From Amycolatopsis deserti (GTDB lineage Bacteria > Actinomycetota > Actinomycetes > Mycobacteriales > Pseudonocardiaceae), in contig NZ_BNAU01000002.1 of the NCBI RefSeq assembly GCF_014653945.1, positions 1,282,354 through 1,346,353 of the forward strand: a stretch of DNA of 64,000 bases, written 5' to 3'. The notes beneath the pieces were generated by a model. The model did no database searches. It saw only the letters and a list, made by a program, of their open reading frames with translations, and was not told where the DNA came from. How positions within the stretch are numbered: the first letter of the stretch is position 1; every line of letters starts with the position of its first letter. Shown in pieces: positions 1 to 6,815 of this stretch. A program made the translations under genes and the position numbers.

Positions 1-87
1 GTCGAAGTTCGGTTTGAGTTCGTCGAACGGCACCTCGACATTGATCTTGACTCGCGTCGGGCTGAGCTGCTCGACGGTGCTCTTCAA
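1..87 (-). CDS. tig: Trigger factor, N-terminal fragment (runs off the window)
   Basis: Reading leftward from a TTG at 87 gives about 29 residues beginning [20 protein letters not shown], which is the highly conserved N terminus of the ribosome-bound chaperone and prolyl isomerase trigger factor. A GAGGAG Shine-Dalgarno lies just upstream of the TTG on the minus strand, which supports this unusual start. The rest of the gene (ribosome-binding tail, PPIase and C-terminal domains) lies outside the window. In actinobacteria tig normally precedes clpP1-clpP2, so those are expected to the left. The identification rests on the N-terminal signature alone but that signature is distinctive. Confidence 0.9.
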   Translation of the reverse strand, partial: MKSTVEQLSPTRVKINVEVPFDELKPNFD

Positions 88-306
88 CGTGTTCTCCTCG
101 AGCCGTGAAAACCTGGTTTTCGGGTGGTAGCCGACAAGCGGGCACGGCGGTGCCCAAAGGCCGAGTCTAGGCCAGCGACTTGACAGCACCGGCCGGACCC
201 TGCTTCCCCGCCCGCGCGGTCCGGTCGCGGACTCTCCGTTTACATTTCCACACGCTTTGTCTACCGTCGTGGTCCAGCCGTCCCGCCGTCCCCAGGAGCC
301 CGGTCA

Positions 307-1854
307 GTGACAGCCGATGCCCAGGTCCAGGGCGTTCCGCAGGCTCTGGCGGAGTCCCGGACGCGCCTGCCGCCGGTGGTGGTGCCGACCGTCGGTCTGC
401 TGGTCGCCGGGCTCGCGTTGTGGGGCTGGGCGACCCTGCTCGCGCTCGTCTGGCACTCACCGGCGTGGGTGACCGTCCCGCTGCACACGCTCGCCGTGGT
501 CACCCTCTTCACCGTGCTGCACGAGGCCGCGCACCACGCGGCGGGCAGCCTCACGTCGGTGAACGAGGTGCTCGGCCGTCTGACGCTGCCGTTCGTGTCG
601 CCGTTCGGCGGCTTCCCCGCGGCCCGGTACGTGCACCTGACCCAGCACCGGTCCGGCTCGCCGGAACACCTCACGCCGTGGAACACGCGCGGCCCGGCCT
701 GGACGCTGCCGGCGCGCTGGGCGACCGTCGACCTCTGGTACGCGTGGCGCTACCTGTCCACGCCGGGGCGGCCGACCGCGGAGAGCGCCGAGATGCTCGG
801 GATGCTCGTGTTCCTGCCGTGCGTGCTGGCCGCGGTGGTGGGCACCGGGCACGGCTGGGAGCTGGCGGTGGTCTACCTGGTGCCGCAGCGGCTCGCGCTC
901 ACGCTCGTCTCGTGGTGCCACGACTGGCGCCCCCGGCGGCGGCCGACCGGCTACCACCAGATGCACGCCGAGCGGCCCAGCCAGCCGTTCTACCGCTACG
1001 CCGCGATCCCCGCGCCGCGTGCGCCGGAGCCGCCGGCCTCGGCCGCCGAGGCCGCGCCCGCGGAGTTCCACCCGCTGACCGTCACCGGCGTGCGGTGGCT
1101 GACCGGGGAGGCCGTCGCGGTCACCCTCGCGGTGCCGGACGGGCTGCGCGAGGTGTTCCGGTTCGCGCCGGGACAGCACCTGGTGCTGCGGGCCGAGATC
1201 GACGGCGAGCCGGTGGAGCGCAGCTACGCGATCTGCGCGTGCCCGGACGAGCCGGAGCTGCTGGTGGCGATCAAGCGGGTGCCGGGCGGGCGGTTCTCCG
1301 AGTACGCGATGGGGTTGCGGCTCGGCGACCGGGTCCTGGCGCGGCCGCCGTCCGGGACGTTCGTGCTGCGCTCACAGCCGCGGCACGTGGTGGCCGTGGC
1401 GGCGGGTTCCGGGATCGCCCCGGTGCTGCCGGTGGTGGTGCACCTGCTCGAGACCTCGCCCCGCAGCCGGGTGACGCTGCTGTACGTGAACCGGTCCGGC
1501 GACGACACGCTGTTTTCGGCCGAGCTGTCGGAGTACACGCGCCGCTTCGAGGGGCGGCTGCGGGTGACCCACTACCGGACCGACGAGCGCGACCCGTCGC
1601 TGCGGTACTCGCGGGGGTCGCGGCCGTTCGACAGCATCGGGCAGGCGCTGGCGATCTCGTACGAGCGGTACGTGCCGGGCGGGCTGGACCCGGGGCGCAT
1701 CCGGGGGCTGCTGGAGGCGCGCCTGCACCCGGCGAAGGTGGACGAGTGGCTGCTGTGCGCGCCGTCCGAGGTGGCCGGGCCGGTGCGGGACGCGCTGACC
1801 GAGCACGGGGTGCCGGACGACGTCGTGCACGTGGAGCACTTCCACCGGCCCTGA
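307..1854 (+). CDS. Fatty-acid-desaturase/hydroxylase domain fused to FAD/NAD(P) ferredoxin-reductase domain
   Basis: A 515-residue protein from a GTG start. Residues 20-230 form a membrane di-iron desaturase/hydroxylase domain. It has hydrophobic segments and histidine clusters HEAAHH (72-77), HLTQH (110-114) and a third group around 204-220 (CHDW, YHQMH). Residues 255-515 are a ferredoxin-reductase-type module with the FAD-binding RSYAIC motif (304-309) and the NAD(P)-binding GSGIAP motif (366-371). No C-terminal 2Fe-2S ferredoxin domain with its cysteine cluster is visible. The probable reaction is O2-dependent desaturation or hydroxylation of a lipid, with electrons delivered in cis from NAD(P)H. 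The substrate cannot be read from sequence. It stands alone between tig and an SRPBCC gene. The upstream 88-306 region shows no gene. Confidence 0.75.
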   Translation: MTADAQVQGVPQALAESRTRLPPVVVPTVGLLVAGLALWGWATLLALVWHSPAWVTVPLHTLAVVTLFTVLHEAAHHAAGSLTSVNEVLGRLTLPFVSPFGGFPAARYVHLTQHRSGSPEHLTPWNTRGPAWTLPARWATVDLWYAWRYLSTPGRPTAESAEMLGMLVFLPCVLAAVVGTGHGWELAVVYLVPQRLALTLVSWCHDWRPRRRPTGYHQMHAERPSQPFYRYAAIPAPRAPEPPASAAEAAPAEFHPLTVTGVRWLTGEAVAVTLAVPDGLREVFRFAPGQHLVLRAEIDGEPVERSYAICACPDEPELLVAIKRVPGGRFSEYAMGLRLGDRVLARPPSGTFVLRSQPRHVVAVAAGSGIAPVLPVVVHLLETSPRSRVTLLYVNRSGDDTLFSAELSEYTRRFEGRLRVTHYRTDERDPSLRYSRGSRPFDSIGQALAISYERYVPGGLDPGRIRGLLEARLHPAKVDEWLLCAPSEVAGPVRDALTEHGVPDDVVHVEHFHRP

Positions 1855-1858
1855 GCGG

Positions 1859-2188
1859 TCATTCGCAGAGCGCGCGGACGGTCTCCAGCTCACCTCGCAC
1901 GACCGACGCCTGCTCGGTGATCGCGGTCTCCGGCGTGCCGTCCGGGAAGAACATCGTGAACTGGTACTCGGCACCCGTGCCGTTGGGCAGCACGCGGGTG
2001 TAGACGCCCAGGCTCGGGTTGTCGGTGGCGAAGAAGTCGACGGTGCCGTGCTCGCGGGAGGCGCGGACGTCGACGCGCGTGGCGTCCACCCCGGGCGCCC
2101 ACTTGGGCAGCTGGCCGGGGTCGGACACGAGATCGAAGACGGTGTGCGGCGTGGCGGCGATCGAGATGGACTCGGTGATTGTCTGCAT
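1859..2188 (-). CDS. SRPBCC (START/Bet v1-like) family small protein
   Basis: A 109-residue protein starting MQTITESISI. It has the opening typical of polyketide-cyclase/SRPBCC proteins (…ATPHTVFDLVSD…LPKWAPG) and their alternating beta-strand composition. This fold makes a cavity for a hydrophobic ligand. Members serve as cyclases, lipid carriers or unknown stress proteins, and the ligand here is not predictable. The ATG at 2188 is chosen because a good -10/-35 pair sits immediately upstream, implying a leaderless or near-leaderless message. The gene is divergent from the marR-type gene with only 51 bp between starts, so the regulator probably controls it. Its stop lies 4 bp beyond the stop of the convergent desaturase-reductase gene. 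Confidence 0.75.
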   Translation of the reverse strand: MQTITESISIAATPHTVFDLVSDPGQLPKWAPGVDATRVDVRASREHGTVDFFATDNPSLGVYTRVLPNGTGAEYQFTMFFPDGTPETAITEQASVVRGELETVRALCE

Positions 2189-2194
2189 TAGCAG

Positions 2195-2232
2195 ATCGTA
2201 CGCTCTTGCGTATTGTTTTGTCACTCTACGAT
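2195..2232. promoter_or_regulatory. Divergent promoter region with inverted repeat, probable MarR operator
   Basis: An inverted repeat TACGC-tctt-GCGTA lies at 2199-2212. On the minus strand GTGACA (2219-2224) and TACGAT (2195-2200) are separated by 18 bp and fit a sigma-70-like promoter. The -10 ends 6 nt before the ATG of the SRPBCC gene. On the plus strand TACGAT (2227-2232) precedes the GTG at 2240 by 7 nt. Both messages therefore look leaderless. The inverted repeat lies between the minus-strand -35 and -10, where a bound MarR protein would block transcription. Operator function is inferred. Confidence 0.5.
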
Positions 2233-2239
2233 TCTGGGC

Positions 2240-2647
2240 GTGACGGATCTCGGCGCTTCGCTGGCGCGCATCGTGCGGCGGTTGATGAAGGCGGAAGAGC
2301 CGGTGCTGCGTGCGCACGGGCTCTCGATGTGGGCCTACGCGGCGCTGTCGAGCCTGGCCGAACGCCCGGCGACGTCGCAGCTCGCGCTGGCGAAGGCGAT
2401 CGGCTACGACAAGACCCGCCTGATCGGCCTGCTGGACGAGCTCGCCGAGGCGGGACTGGTCGTCCGCGAACGGGACCCGGCCGACCGGCGCTCGCACATC
2501 GTGCGGCTGACACCGGCCGGCGAGTCCCGGCACGCCGCCGCGCGGGCCGACATCCGCGCTCTGGAGGACGACCTGCTCGGCGCGCTCAGCCCCACGGAGC
2601 AGCGTCAGTTCCGCGCGATGCTGGCCCGGCTCGCGGACGAGTCCTGA
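2240..2647 (+). CDS. MarR-family transcriptional regulator
   Basis: A 135-residue protein starting at GTG 2240. It shows the MarR winged-helix layout: an N-terminal dimerisation helix, then LAKAIGYDKTRLIGLLDELA as recognition helix region, then the wing VVRERDPADRRSHIVRLTPAG with the conserved D-x-R basic turn. It probably represses its own gene and the divergent SRPBCC gene through the short repeat between them, responding to a small phenolic or hydrophobic ligand, as is usual for the family. A longer start nine codons upstream (2213) is possible, but it would overlap the -10. The 3' end overlaps the convergent MFS gene by 43 bp. Confidence 0.85.
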   Translation: MTDLGASLARIVRRLMKAEEPVLRAHGLSMWAYAALSSLAERPATSQLALAKAIGYDKTRLIGLLDELAEAGLVVRERDPADRRSHIVRLTPAGESRHAAARADIRALEDDLLGALSPTEQRQFRAMLARLADES

Positions 2648-3798
2648 CGCCGGTCGAGCAGGATCAGCGGCACCGCGGCCGCCGCGAGCGCGGCACCGAT
2701 CAAGCACACCGCGGTGAGCGGGGCGCCGCGGGTGAGTGCCGCGGCCGCCAGGACCGGGGTGATGCTGATGCCCAGCTGGAACGCCGACACGGTGGTCGCG
2801 CCGGCGAGGGTCGGCGCGTCCGCCGCCACCGCGAAGACGCGCCCGTAGACGGCCGGGTTCAGCACGAACGCCGCCACGCCCAGCAGGAAGACCACCGGCA
2901 CCACCAGCCATCCGTGCCCGACCACGGCGGCCATCACGACCGACAGGACCACGATCGCGGCGGCCCCGGTCAGCAGCGCGAGGTGCGGACGCCGGTCTGA
3001 CACCCGGCCGCCGATCGACAGCCCGGCGAACGCCCCGGCCCCGAAGAGCGCGAGGATCGCCGGGATCCACACCTCGGGCACGGTGAGCATGGCCGCCAGG
3101 TAGTTGAACGTGATCATGTAGGCGGCCGTGGTCAGGATCGTGATCGCGAACAGGCCCCACAGCGCCGGTTTCCGCATGGTCGCCAGTTCCCGCGAGACGC
3201 TCGGCCGGGTGACCCGGTTCGGCGCCGCGGGGATGCCGAGCAGGCACCCGCCGATCCCGGCGACGGTCAGCGCCACCACCGCCCAGAAGCCGCCGCGCCA
3301 GTCGGTGAAGTGGCTCAGCAGCGTGCCCGCGGGCCCGCCGGCGACCATCGCGACGCTGAGCCCGCTCACCACGACGCCGGAGGCGCGGGCGGTCCGGTCC
3401 GGTGTCACCAGGCTGATCGCGGTCACCGAGGCCACCGCGAAGAAGCCGGCGTAGGCGACGCCGGCGATCGCCCGGCTGACCAGCAGCACGGGGTAGCCGC
3501 CGAGCAGCCCGGCGGCGACGCTGCCGGCGAAGACGGCCTGGGTCAGCACCAGCGTGGTGCGGCGGGGCCAGCGCAGGCTGAGCACGGCGAACGGCGGCCC
3601 GCCGAGCACCACCCCGAGCGCGAACGCGGTGATCAGGAACCCGGCAGCCGACAGCGGGACGTCCAGGTCGGCGGCCACCGCGGGCAGCACCCCGGCCAGC
3701 AGGAACTCCGCGGTGCCCATCGCGAAGAGGCTGAACCCCAGCAGGTGGACCCCGGCGGGCAGGCGGTTCCGGGTGCGTGTGGCAAGCATCGTCTCCAT
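2605..3798 (-). CDS. MFS drug/sugar efflux transporter (12 TM)
   Basis: A protein of about 397 residues. It has twelve hydrophobic segments, the N-terminal FSLFAMGTAEFLLAGVLPAV signature of the arabinose-efflux/Bcr-like drug:H+ antiporter branch (motif D-like), and a basic loop LSLRWPRRT between TM2 and TM3. It likely exports a drug or metabolite across the plasma membrane using the proton gradient. ATG 3798 is preferred to an upstream in-frame codon at 3834, because the latter lies inside the large operator-like palindrome. It is divergent from an XRE-cupin regulator that probably controls it. Confidence 0.82.
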   Translation of the reverse strand: METMLATRTRNRLPAGVHLLGFSLFAMGTAEFLLAGVLPAVAADLDVPLSAAGFLITAFALGVVLGGPPFAVLSLRWPRRTTLVLTQAVFAGSVAAGLLGGYPVLLVSRAIAGVAYAGFFAVASVTAISLVTPDRTARASGVVVSGLSVAMVAGGPAGTLLSHFTDWRGGFWAVVALTVAGIGGCLLGIPAAPNRVTRPSVSRELATMRKPALWGLFAITILTTAAYMITFNYLAAMLTVPEVWIPAILALFGAGAFAGLSIGGRVSDRRPHLALLTGAAAIVVLSVVMAAVVGHGWLVVPVVFLLGVAAFVLNPAVYGRVFAVAADAPTLAGATTVSAFQLGISITPVLAAAALTRGAPLTAVCLIGAALAAAAVPLILLDRRQDSSASRASIARN

Positions 3799-3821
3799 GT
3801 CGCGAGCATCCGGAGATCCGG

Positions 3822-3853
3822 CCGGTTTCGACAACCGGCGTTGCCGAAACCGG
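3822..3853. promoter_or_regulatory. 32-bp near-perfect palindrome between divergent MFS and XRE-cupin genes
   Basis: The arms CCGGTTTCG and CGAAACCGG are separated by an inner CAAC…GTTG pair around a CGGC centre. The whole 32-bp element pairs except for one outer mismatch and the centre. It lies between the MFS start (3798) and the regulator start (3877). This is the expected place for an autoregulated operator of the XRE-cupin protein. The regulator assignment is inferred from position. Confidence 0.6.
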
Positions 3854-3876
3854 GAAGCCTTGGTTCACTGCGTGCC

Positions 3877-4455
3877 GTGGACTCACAACCGGCCGTCGGC
3901 GCCGTCATCGAGCAGATCGCTCCGCGGTTGCGGCGCGCCCGCGAACGGAAGGGCGTCAGCCTGACCGATCTCGCGCGGACCACCGGGATCTCCACGAGCA
4001 CCCTGTCCCGGCTGGAATCGGGGCAGCGCAAGCCGAGCCTCGAACTGCTGCTGCCGGTCACCGCCGCACTGGGCATCCCGCTCGACGAGATCGTCGCCGC
4101 GCCCCGGATCGTCGATCCGCGCGTGCCGCAGGAACCGACGCGGAAGGACGGCCGGGTGCTGATCCCGTTGTCGCGGCACCAGGGTGAGCCGCGGGCGTAC
4201 AAGATGATCATCCCCGCGCACGACGAGGAGCCGCACCTGCGCACGCACGCGGGCTACGAGTGGCTCTACGTCCTGCGCGGGCGGCTGCGCGTCCGGCTGG
4301 GCGAGCACGACTTCGTGATGGGCGCCGGCGAGGCGGCCGAGTTCGACTGCCAGATCCCGCACTGGTTCGGCGCGGCCGGCCGGGGCGGCGTCGAGGTGCT
4401 CAGCCTGTTCGGCCGCCAGGGCGAACGCATCCACCTGCGCACACGGGCGCGTTAG
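3877..4455 (+). CDS. XRE-family helix-turn-helix regulator with C-terminal cupin sensor
   Basis: A 192-residue protein from GTG 3877. An XRE HTH spans residues 9-65 (GVSLTDLARTTGISTSTLSR, then LESGQRKPSLELL). A cupin beta-barrel spans about 105-185, with HLRTHAGYEWLYVLRGRLRV and a second histidine in the PHWFGAA strand. This architecture resembles PuuR/SinR-like regulators that sense small metabolites through the cupin. It is divergent from the MFS exporter with a 32-bp palindrome between them, so it most likely controls that exporter. The start is supported by the family N terminus; the in-frame extension upstream has non-coding composition. Confidence 0.85.
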   Translation: MDSQPAVGAVIEQIAPRLRRARERKGVSLTDLARTTGISTSTLSRLESGQRKPSLELLLPVTAALGIPLDEIVAAPRIVDPRVPQEPTRKDGRVLIPLSRHQGEPRAYKMIIPAHDEEPHLRTHAGYEWLYVLRGRLRVRLGEHDFVMGAGEAAEFDCQIPHWFGAAGRGGVEVLSLFGRQGERIHLRTRAR

Positions 4456-4586
4456 CGGCGCAACCGCAAGGCCGATGTCGGGCAGAGGCGGGCCGCTCGT
4501 TCGCGTGGGTGACCGATCCGGGCGGCCACGGCCATCACGCTGCGCGGTGCGACGTAACAGCACACCTGCCGCGCCGCACGCCCCGG

Positions 4587-5165
4587 TCAGTTCGAACCTG
4601 ACTCCGTGCTGTCGTCGCGGCGTGGGAGGACGCCCTGCTGGGCGCCGGGGCCGCCCGTGCCGGCCTGGTCGCCCTCGGTCAGCGTGTCCGCGGTGGCCGT
4701 GTCACCGGAGAGCGACGCGACGACGGTGACCGTGTCGCCGCTGGCGATGCTGCTGAGATCGGCGTTGCCGCCGACGGCGGTGCCGCTGTCGATGCTGTAG
4801 GTCTTGGTGTAGCCGTCGTCGCTCTTGGCGGTCAGTGAGGTCGCGCTGATCTCGGTGACGGTGCCGGTCTGCATCAGCTCGGTGGTGTAGCCGCCGTTGC
4901 CGTCGGAGACGACGTACTCGCCGTGCAGCGCGTTCCCCAACCCGCCCGGCGAGCCGCCGGGCATCCCCATGCCGCCGGGCCCGCCCTGGCCGGTGGTCGA
5001 GGAGCCGGAAGACCCGCTCGCCGCGTAGATCGCCACGCCGCCCGCGCTCGCGACGCCGACCGCGATGGCGGCCGCGGCGACGGTCCGGCGCGCCGACCAC
5101 TTCCGCGGCGGCTGCTGGGCGCCCCATTCCCGGGACTGCGGGGCGGTCTGCTGTTCGGTGGTCAT
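4587..5165 (-). CDS. Membrane-anchored/secreted glycine-rich protein with DUF5666-like OB-type domain
   Basis: A 192-residue protein. It has a Gln-rich cytoplasmic N terminus ending in WSARR, one transmembrane or signal segment (about 26-50), a Gly/Ser/Met-rich linker (about 51-80, GGPGGMGMPGG), then a beta-rich region with alternating TVTEISATSLTAKSDDG and TVTVVASLSGDTATADT strands. This is like small DUF5666-type exported proteins of unknown function. It is divergent from a sensor kinase. Its upstream region carries CACAG elements spaced 11 bp apart on its own strand, suggesting control by an OmpR/PhoB-type regulator. The function is unknown. Confidence 0.6.
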   Translation of the reverse strand: MTTEQQTAPQSREWGAQQPPRKWSARRTVAAAAIAVGVASAGGVAIYAASGSSGSSTTGQGGPGGMGMPGGSPGGLGNALHGEYVVSDGNGGYTTELMQTGTVTEISATSLTAKSDDGYTKTYSIDSGTAVGGNADLSSIASGDTVTVVASLSGDTATADTLTEGDQAGTGGPGAQQGVLPRRDDSTESGSN

Positions 5166-5207
5166 CGTGGGTTCCTTCCGCTGGTGGGTCGATGACCAGC
5201 TTCAGCG

Positions 5208-5251
5208 GCTCCGCTGTGCGCGGACTGTGTGAGCGCCCAAGGATTTCTGTG
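5208..5251 (-). promoter_or_regulatory. 11-bp phased CACAG repeats upstream of the exported-protein gene
   Basis: On the minus strand CACAG begins at 5251, 5229 and 5218. These positions are separated by 22 and 11 bp, i.e. whole helical turns, and the intermediate position is degenerate. Direct repeats with an 11-bp period are the classic binding pattern of OmpR/PhoB-family response regulators. They lie 43-86 bp upstream of the ATG at 5165. The binding protein is inferred. Confidence 0.45.
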
Positions 5252-5272
5252 CCCGGCCGGATACAGCCGCCG

Positions 5273-5305
5273 CACAGGAACCCCACAAGGACTCCACACG
5301 ATCCG
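5273..5305 (+). promoter_or_regulatory. Three 11-bp phased CACA direct repeats upstream of the sensor kinase
   Basis: CACAGGAACCC, CACAAGGACTC and CACACGATCCG follow one another at 5273, 5284 and 5295 with an exact 11-bp period, ending 16 bp before the kinase ATG at 5322. The same unit recurs at 6752-6784 and, on the other strand, at 5208-5251. The pattern fits tandem recognition by a PhoB-type response regulator. The regulator itself is not in this window. Confidence 0.5.
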
Positions 5306-5321
5306 GACGGATCGTCGTGGG

Positions 5322-6815
5322 ATGAACACGCGACCGCGGCGCGTCCGCCCGCTGCGGACCAAGCTGATCGCGGCGCTCGTCGCGCTGCTCGCCGTGGTGT
5401 GCCTGGTGGTCGGCGTGATCAGCGAGTTCGCGCTGAGCCGGTTCCTCACCCAGCAGGTCGACGCTCAGGTGCGTGAGGCGGTCGAGCGGACCCGGCACTT
5501 CGACGGGCCGGCCGGTGACGATCCGCTGCACATCCCGGGCACGGCGGAGGGCACGCTGTACGCGCAGGTCGCCGGTGGTCAGGTCCGGGTGGCGGCCACC
5601 CTCGCCCAGATCCCGGGTTCGCCGGAGAACGAAGCCCAGGCTCTGCCGGCCGCCGACGCCGCGGCCCTGCTGGCGATTCCGGTCGACGGTCACGCGCACA
5701 CGATCTCGCTGTCCGGCGGCGACTACCGGGTGATCGCGACGATCGACGACGGCGTCGTGCTGATCCTCGGCCTGCCGATGGACCAGGCCGAGGACACGCT
5801 GCTGACCGTCGGGATCATCCTCGCCGCGGTCGCCGCGATCGCCGTCGTGGGCGCGGGGTTCGTGGGCGCGTTCGTCGTACGCCGGACCCTGCGCCCGCTG
5901 GACCGCGTGGCCGCGGCGGCGTCGCAGGTGACCGAGCTGCCGCTGGACCGCCGAGACGTCGCGTTGTCGGTGCGCGTCCCGGTGACCGACACCGATCCGT
6001 CGACCGAGGTCGGGCAGGTCGGCTACGCGCTGAACCGGATGCTCGTGCACATCGACAACGCGCTCGACGCCCGCGCGAACAGCGAAATGCGGGTGCGCCA
6101 GTTCGTCGCCGACGCCAGCCACGAGCTGCGCACGCCGCTGGCCGCGATCCGCGGGTACGCCGAGCTGACCCGGCGCGGCGGCGGGCGCGTGCCGCCGGAG
6201 ATCGCGCACGCGATGAGCCGGGTCGAGTCCGAGGCCGACCGCATGACGACGCTGGTCGACGACCTGCTGCTGCTCGCCCGCCTGGACGCGGGCCGCCCGC
6301 TCGACGTGGCCGAGGTCGACCTGACCCGCCTGGTGGCCGACGCGGTCGGCGACGCGCACATCACCGGACCGCGGCACCGGTGGCGGCTCGAACTGCCGCC
6401 GGACCCGGTCGTGGTGACCGGCGACGCCCAGCGCCTGCACCAGGTGCTCGGCAACCTGCTCGCAAACGGCCGCACCCACACCCCGCCCGGCACGACCGTG
6501 ACCACGCGGCTGGCCGTGTCCGCGGACGGCGGCGCGGTCCTGACCGTCACCGACGACGGCCCGGGCATCGCACCCGGCCTGTTGCCGCACGTCTTCGAAC
6601 GCTTCGCACGCGGCGACTCGTCGCGTTCCCGCGCGGCCGGCAGCACCGGTCTCGGCATGGCGATCGTCGCCGCGGTGGTGCACGCGCACCACGGCACGGT
6701 CGGCGTCCAGAGCAGACCCGGTCGCACCGAGTTCGAGGTGCGGCTGCCGCGCACAGGTTTCCCACAGGAACGCCACAACGACCGCCCAGCTCGGCCGGTG
6801 AAGGTGAACTCATGA
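5322..6815 (+). CDS. HAMP-type sensor histidine kinase (orphan)
   Basis: A 497-residue membrane kinase. TM1 is at about 13-33, an extracytoplasmic sensor region at about 40-155, TM2 at about 160-182 and a HAMP linker at about 183-245. The HisKA phosphoacceptor helix is FVADASHELRTPLAAIRGY, with the phosphorylated His at 267. A HATPase_c domain follows, with N box (LGNLLANGRTHT), G1 (DDGPGIAPG), F box (FERFARGDSSRS) and G2 (STGLGMAIV). Kinases of this class normally sit beside an OmpR-type response regulator, but none is present on either side. The gene overlaps the following glycosyltransferase by the ATGA motif, so the two are translationally coupled. ATG 5322 is chosen because the upstream in-frame extension runs through the 11-bp repeats. 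Confidence 0.88.
   Translation: MNTRPRRVRPLRTKLIAALVALLAVVCLVVGVISEFALSRFLTQQVDAQVREAVERTRHFDGPAGDDPLHIPGTAEGTLYAQVAGGQVRVAATLAQIPGSPENEAQALPAADAAALLAIPVDGHAHTISLSGGDYRVIATIDDGVVLILGLPMDQAEDTLLTVGIILAAVAAIAVVGAGFVGAFVVRRTLRPLDRVAAAASQVTELPLDRRDVALSVRVPVTDTDPSTEVGQVGYALNRMLVHIDNALDARANSEMRVRQFVADASHELRTPLAAIRGYAELTRRGGGRVPPEIAHAMSRVESEADRMTTLVDDLLLLARLDAGRPLDVAEVDLTRLVADAVGDAHITGPRHRWRLELPPDPVVVTGDAQRLHQVLGNLLANGRTHTPPGTTVTTRLAVSADGGAVLTVTDDGPGIAPGLLPHVFERFARGDSSRSRAAGSTGLGMAIVAAVVHAHHGTVGVQSRPGRTEFEVRLPRTGFPQERHNDRPARPVKVNS
6752..6784 (+). promoter_or_regulatory. Second set of 11-bp phased CACA repeats, inside the 3' end of the kinase gene
   Basis: CACAGGTTTCC, CACAGGAACGC and CACAACGACCG begin at 6752, 6763 and 6774, again with exact 11-bp spacing. 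They end 27 bp upstream of the glycosyltransferase ATG at 6812. The middle unit shares CACAGGAAC with the first unit at 5273. They suggest an internal promoter for the glycosyltransferase under the same response regulator. That is inference, but the periodicity is directly visible. Confidence 0.45.
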
